Of a DNA stretch of 64,000 nt, positions 1-9,721 are shown piece by piece. Both the position numbers and the translations under genes were made by a program. Position 1 is the first letter of the stretch. The number at the start of each line of letters is the position of its first letter. The stretch lies in the NCBI GenBank assembly GCA_029054245.1, contig JAIDFQ010000041.1:62001-126000 (forward strand), given 5' to 3'. The notes under the pieces are model-generated. The model saw only the letters and a list, made by a program, of their open reading frames with translations, did no database searches and was not told the DNA's origin. The DNA is from Lachnospiraceae bacterium. Lineage in GTDB: Bacteria > Bacillota > Clostridia > Lachnospirales > Lachnospiraceae.

Positions 1-398
1 GTAATTCTGTAGTCCATGATATAACCGCCTTTCAATGATATTGTTAATTTCAGCGGTGCGAACGTTTTGAGCATAGCTCCTTTTTTCCGCACGGTTGAAG
101 GTGCAAATCCATGAAAGCGGGAAAAGGCTTTGGTAAAACTGTCAGGAGAATCGTATCCATACTTCATTGCAAGCTCTATCACCGTAATATCGCTTCCAAC
201 CAGTTCTTCTCCTGCAAGCGCCAGCCTGCGGTTTCTTATATATTCCGTTATTGAATATCCACACAGGATGCTGAACCCTTTATTGAAGTAAAAGGGGGAA
301 ATATTAACATGACTGGCCACATCATACATCGTAATATTCTCTGTTATGCGATTTTCAATGTAACTGACTGCTTCCTTGATTGCCTCTGTCCATTCCAT
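1..398 (-). CDS. AraC-family transcriptional regulator (3' part outside window)
   Basis: The visible 132 codons begin at an ATG (396-398) preceded by a GGGAGGT ribosome-binding site. They encode an N-terminal AraC DNA-binding domain: a first helix-turn-helix (MYDVASHVNISPFYFNKGF) and a second one (VIELAMKYGYDSPDSFTKAF) followed by the usual family tail FSRFHGFAPS. The HTH is N-terminal, as in AraC regulators that carry a C-terminal GyrI-like ligand-binding domain, and residues after about 110 look like the start of such a domain. That is inference, because the gene runs off the window. Target genes are unknown. It is transcribed away from the DHFR-like gene at 748. Confidence 0.85.
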   Translation of the reverse strand, partial: MEWTEAIKEAVSYIENRITENITMYDVASHVNISPFYFNKGFSILCGYSITEYIRNRRLALAGEELVGSDITVIELAMKYGYDSPDSFTKAFSRFHGFAPSTVRKKGAMLKTFAPLKLTISLKGGYIMDYRI

Positions 399-704
399 GA
401 TTGCTTACCTCCCTGCTGTGACTACAGTATAATGCTTGGAATCTATCACGTCCCGACATTACTGGCTTTCTTTTGTCCGAAAGAGGTCAACATGATTCTA
501 CCCACCATTTTGCAACATCACTTCTTCCAACTTGTTACACCATTATACAACACAAATGCATCATAATTGCATACTACATCGACAATGACACACGGATTCC
601 TTCTATTTGCAAAAGTTTATCTTCAGGCATACAATTTGCGTATATTTTGCTGGCTTGTTAATCGAAATCTAATAGTTCTAACAAAATTTCCATATGTTTT
701 GTGT

Positions 705-737
705 TATAATGTTTTATATAACTTTGGATTTGAGGAG
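705..737 (+). promoter_or_regulatory. -10 box and RBS for the DHFR-like gene
   Basis: A consensus TATAAT lies at 705-710 and an AGGAG ribosome-binding site at 733-737, 10 nt before the ATG at 748. I see no good -35 box at the right distance. The stretch 399-747 upstream holds no gene I can support. Confidence 0.5.
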
Positions 738-747
738 ATAAAGAAAG

Positions 748-1278
748 ATGAGAAAAATTAGTCTATTTATTGCGATAAGCCTTGACGGATATATCGCAGA
801 TAGTAAGGGCAGTGTTGATTGGCTGAAAGGACAAAGCAATGAGAATGAGAATGTTGACTCCTATTCTGAGTTTGTAAAGAACATTGATACGATTTTAATG
901 GGGTGGAATACTTATCATCAAATTGTTACTGAACTTTCTCCCAAAGAATGGATATATAACGATTTTACAACTTATGTTATTACACATAATGAGCATACTT
1001 CCTCTGAAAAAATTCTATTTGTAAATTTAAATCCTGTTAACTTGGTAAAAAGGCTAAAAGAAGAAAACGGAAAAGATATTTGGATATGTGGTGGCGCTAA
1101 TCTTGTCCAGCAGTTAGTAAATGAGGATTTAATCGACTGCTATTATATTACTGTAGTTCCAACACTTTTAGGCTCTGGTATTCGGCTTTTTGGAAGCGCA
1201 AAACATGAGATTAAGTTAAGATTACTTAATACACGGTCATATAATGGTATGACAGACTTAATCTATACGCGAAGATAA
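748..1278 (+). CDS. Dihydrofolate reductase family protein (RibD C-terminal-like)
   Basis: This 176-aa protein starts with the family N-terminus MRKISLFIAISLDGYIA, continues with a DTILMGWNTYHQI strand-loop, and ends with the WICGGANLVQQL nucleotide-binding segment and LLGSGIRLF near the C-terminus. This is the pattern of the small DHFR/RibD-C reductases (YyaP/YwjB-like), which bind NAD(P)H. The family members' substrates are mostly unknown, so neither folate nor riboflavin synthesis is implied. It is a single gene with its own -10 box and ribosome-binding site. Its codons are more A/T-rich than those of ptb-buk downstream, which hints at separate ancestry but is not proof. Confidence 0.85.
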   Translation: MRKISLFIAISLDGYIADSKGSVDWLKGQSNENENVDSYSEFVKNIDTILMGWNTYHQIVTELSPKEWIYNDFTTYVITHNEHTSSEKILFVNLNPVNLVKRLKEENGKDIWICGGANLVQQLVNEDLIDCYYITVVPTLLGSGIRLFGSAKHEIKLRLLNTRSYNGMTDLIYTRR

Positions 1279-1385
1279 CTTTCATTTTGTCTAATTCAAA
1301 ACTGAATGATAATCACTGCCAAGGGATATAAAAGAGCCGAGATAAAACTTCCTTTTTCATCTGTCAAAACACACTCTTCACATTA

Positions 1386-1414
1386 TTGCTTTTTCCAGTA
1401 ATCAGTGTTATTAT
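1386..1414 (+). promoter_or_regulatory. Candidate sigma-A promoter of ptb-buk
   Basis: TTGCTT (1386-1391) and TATTAT (1409-1414) are separated by 17 nt, 59 nt upstream of the ptb ATG, which has a GAGGTGAAAAG-type ribosome-binding site. The placement fits, but the boxes are only near consensus. Confidence 0.5.
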
Positions 1415-1473
1415 TTTAACGAAGTAATTATTCAAAAAATTAAAATAAAACAAATCATACGAGGTGAAAAGAA

Positions 1474-2391
1474 ATGAGTAAAACATTTGCTGATTTAATT
1501 GCCAAAGTCAATGAATGCGGCATGAAAAAAGTTGCCGTTGCCGTTGCACAGGACTCTGCCGTGCTTGAAGCTGTCAAAGCCGCCAAGGAAAGAAAGATTG
1601 CAGATGCGATTTTAGTTGGTAATGAAAAGGAAATCAGAGATATCGCTGCTTCCCTAAATATGGATTTAAGCGGTTTTGAGATCATCAATGTAGAAGATAC
1701 CACCGAAGCGGCACTCACCGCCGTGAAGCTGGTCCATGAAGGAAAAGCAGATATGTACATGAAAGGGCTGATCGATACCAAAGGCTTTTTAAAGAGCGTC
1801 CTGGACAAAGAAGTGGGACTTCGTACCGGCAAACCTTTATCTCACGTATGCGTGTTTGAAATTGAGGGCATCGACCATCTCCTCTTCTTAACAGACGTGG
1901 CATTTATTCCTTACCCCACGCTGGAAGACAAAATCAATATCATCAACAATACGCTTGAAATCACCAGTGCCTGCGGCATCGAAAATCCTAAGGTCGCTCC
2001 CCTTGCTGCAGTTGAGGTCATCAATCCCAAAATGCCAGCAACCGTAGAAGCAGGAGAACTGACACAGATGAATAAGGATGGAAAGATTACCGGCTGTATC
2101 ATAGACGGACCTTTATCTTTAGACCTTGCCATCGATGCCGAAGCTGCTAAGCACAAGGGCGCTACCGACAGGGCGATCCAGGGAGATGCAGACATCCTTC
2201 TTTTCCCCGACATCCACGCCGGAAATCTTGTATACAAATGTCTTGTACATACCGCTAAGGTTGTCAACGGAAACATCCTTACCGGAACAAAGGCTCCCGT
2301 CATCTTAACTTCCCGTTCCGATGACTTTGAGACCAAAGTAAATTCCATTGCTTTAGGCGCTGTTGTTGCCAACGCAATGCAAAATCAGTAA
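1474..2391 (+). CDS. ptb: Phosphate butyryltransferase
   Basis: This 305-aa enzyme of the phosphate acetyl/butyryltransferase family converts butyryl-CoA plus phosphate to butyryl phosphate. The full-length family pattern is visible: N-terminal AVAQDSAVLEAVKAA, the central KADMYMKGLIDTKGFLKSVL substrate segment, ITGCIIDGPLSLDLAID, and DILLFPDIHAGNLVYKCL with ILTSRSDDFETKVNSIALG near the C-terminus. It sits 26 nt upstream of butyrate kinase in the same direction, the classic pairing. Together they give butyrate plus ATP in the cytoplasm. The neighbour and motifs favour the butyryl over the acetyl enzyme; branched-chain acyl-CoA use is also possible. Confidence 0.93.
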   Translation: MSKTFADLIAKVNECGMKKVAVAVAQDSAVLEAVKAAKERKIADAILVGNEKEIRDIAASLNMDLSGFEIINVEDTTEAALTAVKLVHEGKADMYMKGLIDTKGFLKSVLDKEVGLRTGKPLSHVCVFEIEGIDHLLFLTDVAFIPYPTLEDKINIINNTLEITSACGIENPKVAPLAAVEVINPKMPATVEAGELTQMNKDGKITGCIIDGPLSLDLAIDAEAAKHKGATDRAIQGDADILLFPDIHAGNLVYKCLVHTAKVVNGNILTGTKAPVILTSRSDDFETKVNSIALGAVVANAMQNQ

Positions 2392-2417
2392 AATAATATA
2401 TTTATGGAGGAAAGCAA

Positions 2418-3485
2418 ATGGCTATCAAAAGTTTAATTATCAATCCCGGTTCCACCTCCACCAAAATTGGTGTGTTTGAAGACGAAACCCTCTTATTTGA
2501 AGAGACTCTACGTCACTCTACAGAGGAAATCGCACAATACGCTTCCATCGTAGACCAGAAGGATTTCCGCAAACAGATTATTCTCGATCTCCTTGCAGAA
2601 AAGAATTTTGACATCAAATCCCTGCAGGTGATCGTTGGGCGCGGCGGAATGTTAAAACCTATTCCCGGCGGCACCTACGCAGTAAGCGATGATCTGTTAG
2701 AAGACCTAAAGATTGGAAAGCAGGGACAGCATGCTTCCAACTTAGGCGGTATCCTCGCCCGTGAGATTGGCGATTCCATCGGTGTTCCTTCTTATATCGT
2801 AGATCCTGTAGTTGTTGATGAACTGATGCCCATCTCCAGATACTCCGGCGTTCCCGAACTGCCACGCACCAGCGTTTTCCATGCATTGAATCAAAAGGCA
2901 GTCGCTAAGCGTTACGCGAAGGAACAGGGCAAGCCCTACGACTCCTACAATCTAATCGTAGTCCATATGGGCGGCGGTGTTTCCGTAGGAGCCCACGAAA
3001 AGGGACGTGTTGTGGATGTATTCAACGCCTTGGACGGTGACGGTGCTTTCTCACCTGAAAGAGCTGGCGCAGTTCCCTCCGGCGCACTGATTAAAATGTG
3101 CTTTTCTGGTCAATACAGCGAAAAGGAAGTATACAAGAAAATCGTCGGAAACGGCGGCTTCAATGCCTATGTCGGCACCAACGACATGCGCGATGTGGAA
3201 AAGATGGTAAATGACGGTGATGAGAATGCCGCTGAAATCCGTGAAGCATTCATCATGCAGGTTGCCAAGGATATCGGTTCCATGGCATGTGTGCTGAAAG
3301 GAAAAGTAGATCAGATCATCATTACCGGCGGCATTGCTTATGACAAGGTGGTTGTAGGCGGGCTTAAGGAAAGAGCTGGTTTTATCGCTCCTATCACCGT
3401 ATATCCAGGTGAAGACGAACTCCTCGCTTTAGCACAAGGCGCTCTCCGTGTTATGAACGGTGAAGAAGAGGCTATGACCTATTAA
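2418..3485 (+). CDS. buk: Butyrate kinase
   Basis: This 355-aa acyl kinase of the acetate kinase/ASKHA superfamily makes butyrate and ATP from butyryl phosphate. Visible motifs are the N-terminal phosphate-binding strand ([16 protein letters not shown]), [35 protein letters not shown], and the adenosine motif [20 protein letters not shown]. The length is normal for Buk. A GGAGG ribosome-binding site precedes the ATG, and the gene is co-transcribed with ptb, ending at a hairpin terminator 30 nt downstream. No rest of the butyrate pathway (crotonase, bcd-etf) lies in the window. Confidence 0.94.
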   Translation: MAIKSLIINPGSTSTKIGVFEDETLLFEETLRHSTEEIAQYASIVDQKDFRKQIILDLLAEKNFDIKSLQVIVGRGGMLKPIPGGTYAVSDDLLEDLKIGKQGQHASNLGGILAREIGDSIGVPSYIVDPVVVDELMPISRYSGVPELPRTSVFHALNQKAVAKRYAKEQGKPYDSYNLIVVHMGGGVSVGAHEKGRVVDVFNALDGDGAFSPERAGAVPSGALIKMCFSGQYSEKEVYKKIVGNGGFNAYVGTNDMRDVEKMVNDGDENAAEIREAFIMQVAKDIGSMACVLKGKVDQIIITGGIAYDKVVVGGLKERAGFIAPITVYPGEDELLALAQGALRVMNGEEEAMTY

Positions 3486-3514
3486 TTGAACAACGTCTTC
3501 AAGTGATGACAAAC

Positions 3515-3562
3515 GAAAAATGACCATACTTGAGTTTCGGTACTCTTGCATGGTCGTTTTTT
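3515..3562 (+). terminator. Rho-independent terminator after ptb-buk
   Basis: An imperfect stem pairs ATGACCAT with ATGGTC and TGAGT with ACTC around a TTCG-type loop. It is followed by a run of six T (about 3557-3562). Confidence 0.8.
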
Positions 3563-3600
3563 GTTTTCTATAATCCTCAAATAAGTAAAGGAAACCTTTG

Positions 3601-4053
3601 TTATTCTTCTCGTTCTATTATTCTCTTATCTCCCGAGTCTGCATGCTTTTTCTCTTCCCGATTTTCCTTATTATTCCTCAAGTATCTCCGAACAACACAC
3701 AGCAATGCCACGCTGATCACGGATACAAAATCCTGGTAGGGCGTTGTATCTCCCACAATCATATGCCTTGCCACAAGGAAAATCAAAACATCAATCACAT
3801 TTTCTGAATTTGGTCTGCAGAGCATAACCAGAAACTCGATGCCGATTACAAGCATAAAAATCTGATCCATATATTCCCTAAATACAGATGTATCCTTCAA
3901 AAGATGTTGAAAAAGCTCCACATTCCTGATCAGACTGAAAAAAGAAAATACAAGCCCAATCAACATTAATACTGCCGTGACCATTTCCAGCGCATGGCAT
4001 AAAATCTGTACATATTTTTTGGCTTTTCCCAGTTTCCCCAATAAATCCCCCAT
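3601..4053 (-). CDS. PsiE-like small membrane protein
   Basis: This 150-aa protein has about four hydrophobic segments (near residues 18-42, 65-82, 86-98 and 106-122), a QIFMLVIGIEFLVMLCRP stretch, and a charged C-terminal tail (NNKENREEKKH). The arrangement, with IEFLVML before a short loop and a VLIFLVARHMIV helix, resembles the phosphate-starvation-inducible PsiE family, whose function is unknown. I chose the ATG at 4053, with GGAGGGC upstream, over an in-frame GTG three bases earlier. It is the last gene after trkA-trkH on this strand (about 60 nt downstream of trkH), so it may be co-transcribed. Confidence 0.6.
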   Translation of the reverse strand: MGDLLGKLGKAKKYVQILCHALEMVTAVLMLIGLVFSFFSLIRNVELFQHLLKDTSVFREYMDQIFMLVIGIEFLVMLCRPNSENVIDVLIFLVARHMIVGDTTPYQDFVSVISVALLCVVRRYLRNNKENREEKKHADSGDKRIIEREE

Positions 4054-4114
4054 CACAGCCCTCCATTATTTCTATTACAAAAAGCTGACTCGCGAAGCGT
4101 AGCAGCGTTTGTTT

Positions 4115-5554
4115 TTATCTGTCATGCGCCGACCTTGCAAACAATAGGAACATGGGGAAAATCTCCAATCTTCCTGTCAACATGGCAATGGACAGCACCA
4201 CCTGCGCCCAGTCTGAATATATGCTGAAATTGGACATGGGACCCACCAGATGAAGTCCCGGTCCGATATTGTTAAAACAGGATATAACTGCTGTAAAATT
4301 GGTGGTAAAGTCAAAACCGTCCAGCGAAACAGCCAATGTAAATACACACAGCAAAATCATATAGGAAGCCGCATAGATTCTTGTTGATCCGAGTGTTTTC
4401 TTATCTACCGGCTTTCCGTTGAGTCTTACTGTCACAATCTCCTTTGGATTGATGATCTGCCTGATTTCCGCAACAGAAGACTTTACCAGAATCAGAACCC
4501 TGGATACCTTCATCCCACCGCCGGTAGAACCTGCACAGGCGCCTATAACCATTAAAAGCACTAACAGATGCTTGGAAAACTCCGGCCAGAGTTCAAAATC
4601 CGCCGTGGCAAATCCCGTTGTTGTAATAATACTTGCCACCTGGAAAAATGCCTGCCGCAGACCATTTAAAAATCCGCCCGCATAATTTATGATATTACAT
4701 GCTATCGCAATCGTGGACACCGCTACGACCGCAAAATAAACTTTTACTTCCTCCATGGTAAAAGCTTCCTTCAATTTCCGAAGCATAATCAGATGATACA
4801 CACTAAAGTTCACGCCAAACAGGAGCATAAAAATCCCCAGCGTAATTTCTATCGCCAAACTGTTATAACCCGCTATGCCCGCCGCTGAAACAGCAAATCC
4901 GCCTGTGCCGGCAGTACCGAAAGCAATGCAGAAGCTGTCAAAAGTCTGCATGCCAAAAATATGAAGAAGCACAATCAATATCAAGGTCATAAATGTATAA
5001 ATTCCATATAGAATCATGGAAGTAGTCCGCATCCTCGGCACCAGTTTGCCGGCTGTAGGCCCCGGCACCTCTGCCCGAACCAGATGCATGGAATTATCAT
5101 TTTCCATAGGCATGACCATCATCACAAATACCAATACCCCCATTCCGCCGATCCAATGGGTAAAACTTCTCCAGAAAAGTACGCCGTGCCCCAATTTCTC
5201 CGGCGCCGAAAGAACAGATGCCCCGGTAGTGGTAAAGCCGGACACAATCTCAAACAGCGCATTCCAGTAGCTGTCAAAGCCACCGCTTAAATATAACGGC
5301 ACCGCTCCAATCAGGGAAATCACAATCCATGCTGCCGCTACGATAAAATATCCATCACGGCTGCTCATTCTTTTTTCAGACTGTCTGACGCGTGTGAAAA
5401 GCAGACCAACAATTGCCGCCGGTATCATGGTAAAGAGAAACCCAAATGCATCTCCGTCCTGATAAGCCAATGAGATCAGTAATGCCGGTATCATCAATAT
5501 GACTTCCGTCAAAATAATTTTTCCTATAATACTGATAATAATCCTTTTATTCAT
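4115..5554 (-). CDS. trkH: Trk/Ktr potassium uptake channel subunit TrkH
   Basis: This 479-aa polytopic membrane protein has the four repeated pore motifs of the SKT family. TTTGASVLS sits near residue 110, GTAGTGGFAVS near 217, a third TTTGFATADFELWP near 315, and NNIGPGLHLVGP near 435. GACAGSTGGGMKVSRVL is also typical. It forms the membrane channel through which K+ enters, controlled by the cytoplasmic TrkA ring encoded 54 nt upstream. The length and motif spacing are those of intact TrkH. Whether it is Na+-coupled cannot be told from sequence. Confidence 0.92.
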   Translation of the reverse strand: MNKRIIISIIGKIILTEVILMIPALLISLAYQDGDAFGFLFTMIPAAIVGLLFTRVRQSEKRMSSRDGYFIVAAAWIVISLIGAVPLYLSGGFDSYWNALFEIVSGFTTTGASVLSAPEKLGHGVLFWRSFTHWIGGMGVLVFVMMVMPMENDNSMHLVRAEVPGPTAGKLVPRMRTTSMILYGIYTFMTLILIVLLHIFGMQTFDSFCIAFGTAGTGGFAVSAAGIAGYNSLAIEITLGIFMLLFGVNFSVYHLIMLRKLKEAFTMEEVKVYFAVVAVSTIAIACNIINYAGGFLNGLRQAFFQVASIITTTGFATADFELWPEFSKHLLVLLMVIGACAGSTGGGMKVSRVLILVKSSVAEIRQIINPKEIVTVRLNGKPVDKKTLGSTRIYAASYMILLCVFTLAVSLDGFDFTTNFTAVISCFNNIGPGLHLVGPMSNFSIYSDWAQVVLSIAMLTGRLEIFPMFLLFARSAHDR

Positions 5555-5608
5555 GACATCCTTATGCCTTCCTTATTCCTCACTGCAGTTTGGCTTAAGA
5601 CCAAGCTG

Positions 5609-6997
5609 TTATGAGTGATCCGCAAAAATATCTTCGAGACGCACGATCTGCCAGTCTATCGTTGCCACCAGCGCCGTATCTCCCGGCATAAGCATATCAT
5701 CACCTCTGGGTATGATCGTTTTTCCATCCCTAATAATACATCCAAGCAGTATATTCCTTTTTAACCGAAGATTTTTTAATGGTATATTAAGATTTTTATC
5801 TTTTTCATCTATCTTAAACTCTATAAATTCAATCTTTCCGTCCATTAGACGATAAAGTGATTCTACCGCATCATTATCCTCTGCATTCAATAAAGACCGA
5901 CTATATCCCAGTATCCGGTCTGCTGCAACATCCTCCCTGGAAATCGTGCAGATCCTGCTTCCTGCTTTCATCACCTTAAGCCTGGACTTCGCATTGATAC
6001 GGGATACCACCTTGTTGATTCCCTGGGATTCGGCATACATAGCGGCAATCAGATTATACTCATCATTTTCCGTCATGGCGATAAACGCATCTGTATTAGA
6101 AATATCGGTCTTTGACATAGAATCAAAGTAAGTGAGCGCATCATCGCACATCACCGCTGCGCCCGAAATCGCCGCCGAAATCTCCTTGGCAAGCTCCCTG
6201 CGTTTCTCAATCAGCGTGACTTTTGCTCCCTGCCTGTGCAGCACTTCCGCCAGATAGTATGAGATACGCCCTCCTCCCGCAATCATGACCGATTGCAGAG
6301 GTTTCACCGGCAGCTTTAACTTCTTGAAGGATTTTCTAAATTCTTCCGCTGCACCCGTCAGATATAGTATGTCGCCTGACTGTATCACCGTGTCTCCTTT
6401 TGGCACAAAAACCTTTTCTTCCCTGACCACCGCACAGATCAAAAGATTGATTCCCATATTCTTATTGATTTCAATTAAAGTTCTGGCATTTAAGGGAGAG
6501 TCCTCCCCCACGGTCATTTCCACCAGCTCTGCCCTGCCTCTTGCAAAAACCTCAACTCTGGTAGCAAGGGGAAAGCGGAGCAGGCGATATATTTCCATTG
6601 CTGTCGCCATCTCAGGATTAATGATCATAGAAAGCCCCAGCTTGTCCTTGTAAAAGCGGTTCTGCCTCGCATAGTCCACATCCCTGATTCTGGCAATTGT
6701 GTGCTTTGCTCCCAGCATATGAGCAGTCAGACAGCTTAAGATATTAAGTTCATCTGAATCTGTCACTGCAATAAAAATGTCTGCTTCGTCTGCACCTACA
6801 TCCTTCAAGACAGCATAGGAGGCACCATTTCCCTGGAAGCTGATGACATCAGCCATATTACTCATGCTGTCCACCACACTTTCCTCTCTGTCAATAATGG
6901 TGATTCTATATCCATCGCGTGCCAAGTGCACAGCAAGGGACTTTCCGATTTCTCCGCCGCCTACAATAAAAATTTGCATTTGATTACGGTATTTCAT
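5609..6997 (-). CDS. trkA: Trk potassium uptake regulatory protein TrkA
   Basis: TrkA is a cytoplasmic nucleotide-binding regulator that gates TrkH. It shows two RCK units: a first Rossmann fold (IFIVGGGEIGKSLAVHLA) with TrkA-C (VEVFARGRAELVEM to LTGAAEEF), then a second fold (VMIAGGGRISYYLAEVL) with its own TrkA-C near the C-terminus (IPRGDDMLMPGDTALV). The start is uncertain. The frame is open to 7030, but the AGGAA before that ATG is too close. The ATG at 6997 has GGAAG five bases upstream, and the ATG at 6979 would begin directly at the first strand. It is the first gene of trkA-trkH-psiE-like. Confidence 0.9.
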   Translation of the reverse strand: MKYRNQMQIFIVGGGEIGKSLAVHLARDGYRITIIDREESVVDSMSNMADVISFQGNGASYAVLKDVGADEADIFIAVTDSDELNILSCLTAHMLGAKHTIARIRDVDYARQNRFYKDKLGLSMIINPEMATAMEIYRLLRFPLATRVEVFARGRAELVEMTVGEDSPLNARTLIEINKNMGINLLICAVVREEKVFVPKGDTVIQSGDILYLTGAAEEFRKSFKKLKLPVKPLQSVMIAGGGRISYYLAEVLHRQGAKVTLIEKRRELAKEISAAISGAAVMCDDALTYFDSMSKTDISNTDAFIAMTENDEYNLIAAMYAESQGINKVVSRINAKSRLKVMKAGSRICTISREDVAADRILGYSRSLLNAEDNDAVESLYRLMDGKIEFIEFKIDEKDKNLNIPLKNLRLKRNILLGCIIRDGKTIIPRGDDMLMPGDTALVATIDWQIVRLEDIFADHS

Positions 6998-7097
6998 TTC
7001 AACTTCCGTTCTCCATTCTGTTTCTACCATTTCCTAATGCTAAAACACTTTCATTGTACTCACTTTTATGTCAGAATACAACTAATATTTGAAATTT

Positions 7098-7142
7098 AAA
7101 AAAAATGGCTTTCATCAAACACTTCCTTTGAAAGCCATTTTC
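7098..7142 (-). terminator. Terminator of the five-gene sugar operon
   Basis: A 12-bp stem (AAAATGGCTTTC paired with GAAAGCCATTTT) is followed on the minus strand by a run of T. It lies 33 nt beyond the 2-hydroxyacid dehydrogenase stop codon. Confidence 0.8.
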
Positions 7143-7174
7143 CATATCTTTTTCCAGTGCTTCTTTTCATTTTG

Positions 7175-8203
7175 CTATTTTACATATAGCAATTTCTTTC
7201 CCTGCGCAAATCTGCGCACTTCTTCTGTCAGCAAGATTGTTCCATTGGCAATGGCATCTGGGCATGCACCGCTGATGTGCGGCGTTACCAACAGATTTTC
7301 CAATTCGCCTGTGACAAAAGGATGTCCCTTATATAATGGTTCATATGCAAAAACATCCAACGCTGCGCCGCCAATCTGATGTGTCCTAAGCGCTTCGATC
7401 AAATCCTTCTCCACAATAACCGCACCCCGGGAATTATTTACAAGGTATGCTCCCTTCTTCATACGCGAAAAGGCATGCTTATCAAATATCCCCTTCGTCT
7501 CCTCCGTCACTTTCATATGGCAGGAAATGAAATCTGATTTTTCCAGCAGGGTTTCAAAATCCACAAGTTCGATTCCCGGCGCTTCCACTTCCACTTTCGA
7601 CATATAGGGATCGTAGATCACTAAGTTTGCTCCAAAACCTTTTAAAATGGCAGCAACCCGGCGCCCAATGCTTCCATATCCCACGATTCCGGCAGTCTTT
7701 CCGTGAATCTGAGGTCCCTGGAACTGCATATAAGGATGGCACTCCTTTACCTTTCCCCATGTCACATCGGTCTTCATTTCGGACGGTGCTTCATCAAGCA
7801 CAGCTCTTCCGCTTAAAATGGCGTTATTTGCCTCCGACACATGGCGGACCAGATTCAACAGCAGCGCCACGGCAAATTCCGCTGTGGCATCTGAATTTCT
7901 GCCCGGTGTATAGCTTACAGTAATGCCCTTTTCCTTTGCCGCCTGCTGATCCACATTGACTGGATTGGCGCGGGCACATACAATCAGCTTCAAATCCGCA
8001 CAGCCCTCAATCACCTGCCGCGTCACCTTATCATAACTGGTAATCAGCACATCCTTTCCCTGCAGCCGCTCTGTCAGCTCGTCAACGCTCAATGTCTTTC
8101 CGTCCACCTTCCACCCGGCAAACTCCAGATCACAGAACTCATAAAGCTCCTTTAACAGTGCATCCTCCGCCTCCGCCGTGAATAATACTTTTAATTTGTC
8201 CAT
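7175..8203 (-). CDS. D-isomer specific 2-hydroxyacid dehydrogenase
   Basis: This 342-aa NAD(P)-dependent enzyme interconverts a 2-hydroxy acid and a 2-oxo acid. The Rossmann motif GIVGYGSIGRRVAAIL lies near residue 172. The catalytic Arg is in VNNSRGAVIVEKDLI and the His in TPHISGACPDA near the C-terminus, preceded by GGAALDVFAYEP. It is the last gene of the operon, and its start overlaps the kinase gene by 13 nt, with GGAGGGC upstream. The substrate cannot be named. In this operon a sugar-acid or 2-oxo-sugar-acid intermediate is plausible (inference). Confidence 0.85.
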   Translation of the reverse strand: MDKLKVLFTAEAEDALLKELYEFCDLEFAGWKVDGKTLSVDELTERLQGKDVLITSYDKVTRQVIEGCADLKLIVCARANPVNVDQQAAKEKGITVSYTPGRNSDATAEFAVALLLNLVRHVSEANNAILSGRAVLDEAPSEMKTDVTWGKVKECHPYMQFQGPQIHGKTAGIVGYGSIGRRVAAILKGFGANLVIYDPYMSKVEVEAPGIELVDFETLLEKSDFISCHMKVTEETKGIFDKHAFSRMKKGAYLVNNSRGAVIVEKDLIEALRTHQIGGAALDVFAYEPLYKGHPFVTGELENLLVTPHISGACPDAIANGTILLTEEVRRFAQGKKLLYVK

Positions 8204-9702
8204 CGCTTAGCCCTCCATGCCCAAAATGGCTCTACAGCCTTTTGTGTCAATTTATACATTTGGAACAATTCTGTATACTGCGCATGCTTTTTCATATCCG
8301 GCCAGTAAGTCTTTTTGACAGTCAGAAAATGGTTCCGTACCTCCCTTGTACTTTTGATGCACCCTGACATAATGGCAGCAGACAATGCCGCACCTTTCGC
8401 CGTTAATTCCGAAGATTCCGTAATCAGCACACTGACTCCCAGTACATCACTGATCATCTGTGCCCAGACTACATTTTTAGAACCACCTCCCGAAAGATAT
8501 ACCGTCTTTAAAGGTCCACTTTTGCTAAGGCAGTCCCGGATTGCCATCGCCACCCCTTCTAATACCGCATAAAGCATATCCATTTTACTTGTGTTCTGTC
8601 GGATTCCCAAAAACTGTGCCGTGGCATCCGGTCTGAAAAACGGTGCCCGCTCTCCCGCCAGAGAGATATGCGGATGATAAATAAGACCGCCCTCACCGGG
8701 CATTCTTCCTACAAGTTCTTTTTCCATCCTCTTAAAAACCGTCCCTGGCTCCTCTCCCTCAAACAGCATTTTCACTGCCCAATCCAGATTTGGAGTCGCT
8801 GCCATACAGCCGATTCCCCTGCCAAGGCAGATTCCATCTATGGTATACCCCCATCCACCCAACTGTTCATCCGGCTCATAAGAGTCCATAATGCTGGTGG
8901 TCATACCCGTTGTTCCCAGAATAATACAGGTATCACCCGGACGCACAGCGCCCAGCCCCGCACAGGCTGAAAGTACATCCAGCATTCCTCCTGAAACCGG
9001 AAGTCCAACTGGCAGCCCCGTAGCATCGCTGACCTGTGCCGTCAGTTCTCCTGCACGGTCACAGGACGCAATCAGCGGGGGAAGCTTTTTTTCCATTTCA
9101 GGAATTCTTAACGCTTCAAACACGTCATAAGCATACGCTTTCGTTTGAATATTCACACAGCTTGCCGATGCGTCACTGAGCTCCCAAAAAATTTCTCCAG
9201 TTATCCGATATCGTATATAATCCTTACAGGTGAGGAAATATGCCGTCTTCTGAAAAAGCTCCGGTTCATTTTCACTAAACCACTTAATCAGCATCAAGGT
9301 AGAACCGTTCTTGAAATAAGTTCCCAGAGTCTGTCTCATCTGGGGATAGTCTGCTCTTTCCTTCAGGGAAGCAGTCAGTTCATATGTCCTCGCATCATTC
9401 CACAAAATGGCATTTCTCACTGGCTTTCCATGTATATCCAACGCCCAAAGTCCTTCGCCCTGACCAGAAATCCCCAGCCCTGCAAGATGATCTTTTTTAT
9501 CTCCAAGCGCCCTTCCCACCTCTTTAAGGACGCTTCGCACATTCTGCCACAATTCCTCCATATCCTGTTCCATATGGCTTCCCTGCGAAATCACTGTGTT
9601 TTCTCTTGCAGCAGACAAGATTTCATTACCGCCTGTATCATACACGACTGCCTTCACATTAGTGGTTCCGCAGTCGATTCCTATCATATATTGACTTTCC
9701 AT
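8191..9702 (-). CDS. FGGY-family carbohydrate kinase
   Basis: This 503-aa kinase is related to xylulokinase, fuculokinase and gluconate kinase. Visible motifs are the N-terminal phosphate-binding strand YMIGIDCGTTNVKAVVYD, GISGQGEGLW with ILWNDART, the central CIILGTTGMTTS, and the C-terminal FGGY signature VYLSGGGSKNVVWAQMISDV. It phosphorylates a sugar or polyol with ATP in the cytoplasm. I start it at the ATG at 9702, with GGAGGTTAAA directly upstream; an in-frame ATG at 9714 overlaps that site. The family is too broad to name a substrate. Its place between aldolase/alcohol dehydrogenase and 2-hydroxyacid dehydrogenase supports a catabolic role. Confidence 0.88.
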   Translation of the reverse strand: MESQYMIGIDCGTTNVKAVVYDTGGNEILSAARENTVISQGSHMEQDMEELWQNVRSVLKEVGRALGDKKDHLAGLGISGQGEGLWALDIHGKPVRNAILWNDARTYELTASLKERADYPQMRQTLGTYFKNGSTLMLIKWFSENEPELFQKTAYFLTCKDYIRYRITGEIFWELSDASASCVNIQTKAYAYDVFEALRIPEMEKKLPPLIASCDRAGELTAQVSDATGLPVGLPVSGGMLDVLSACAGLGAVRPGDTCIILGTTGMTTSIMDSYEPDEQLGGWGYTIDGICLGRGIGCMAATPNLDWAVKMLFEGEEPGTVFKRMEKELVGRMPGEGGLIYHPHISLAGERAPFFRPDATAQFLGIRQNTSKMDMLYAVLEGVAMAIRDCLSKSGPLKTVYLSGGGSKNVVWAQMISDVLGVSVLITESSELTAKGAALSAAIMSGCIKSTREVRNHFLTVKKTYWPDMKKHAQYTELFQMYKLTQKAVEPFWAWRAKRWTN

Positions 9703-9721
9703 TTTAACCTCCATTCAGAGC

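Noticed and set aside
7089-7379. 96-aa plus-strand frame across the operon terminator
   Set aside because: It runs opposite the 2-hydroxyacid dehydrogenase 3' end and through a terminator; no family pattern or start signal.
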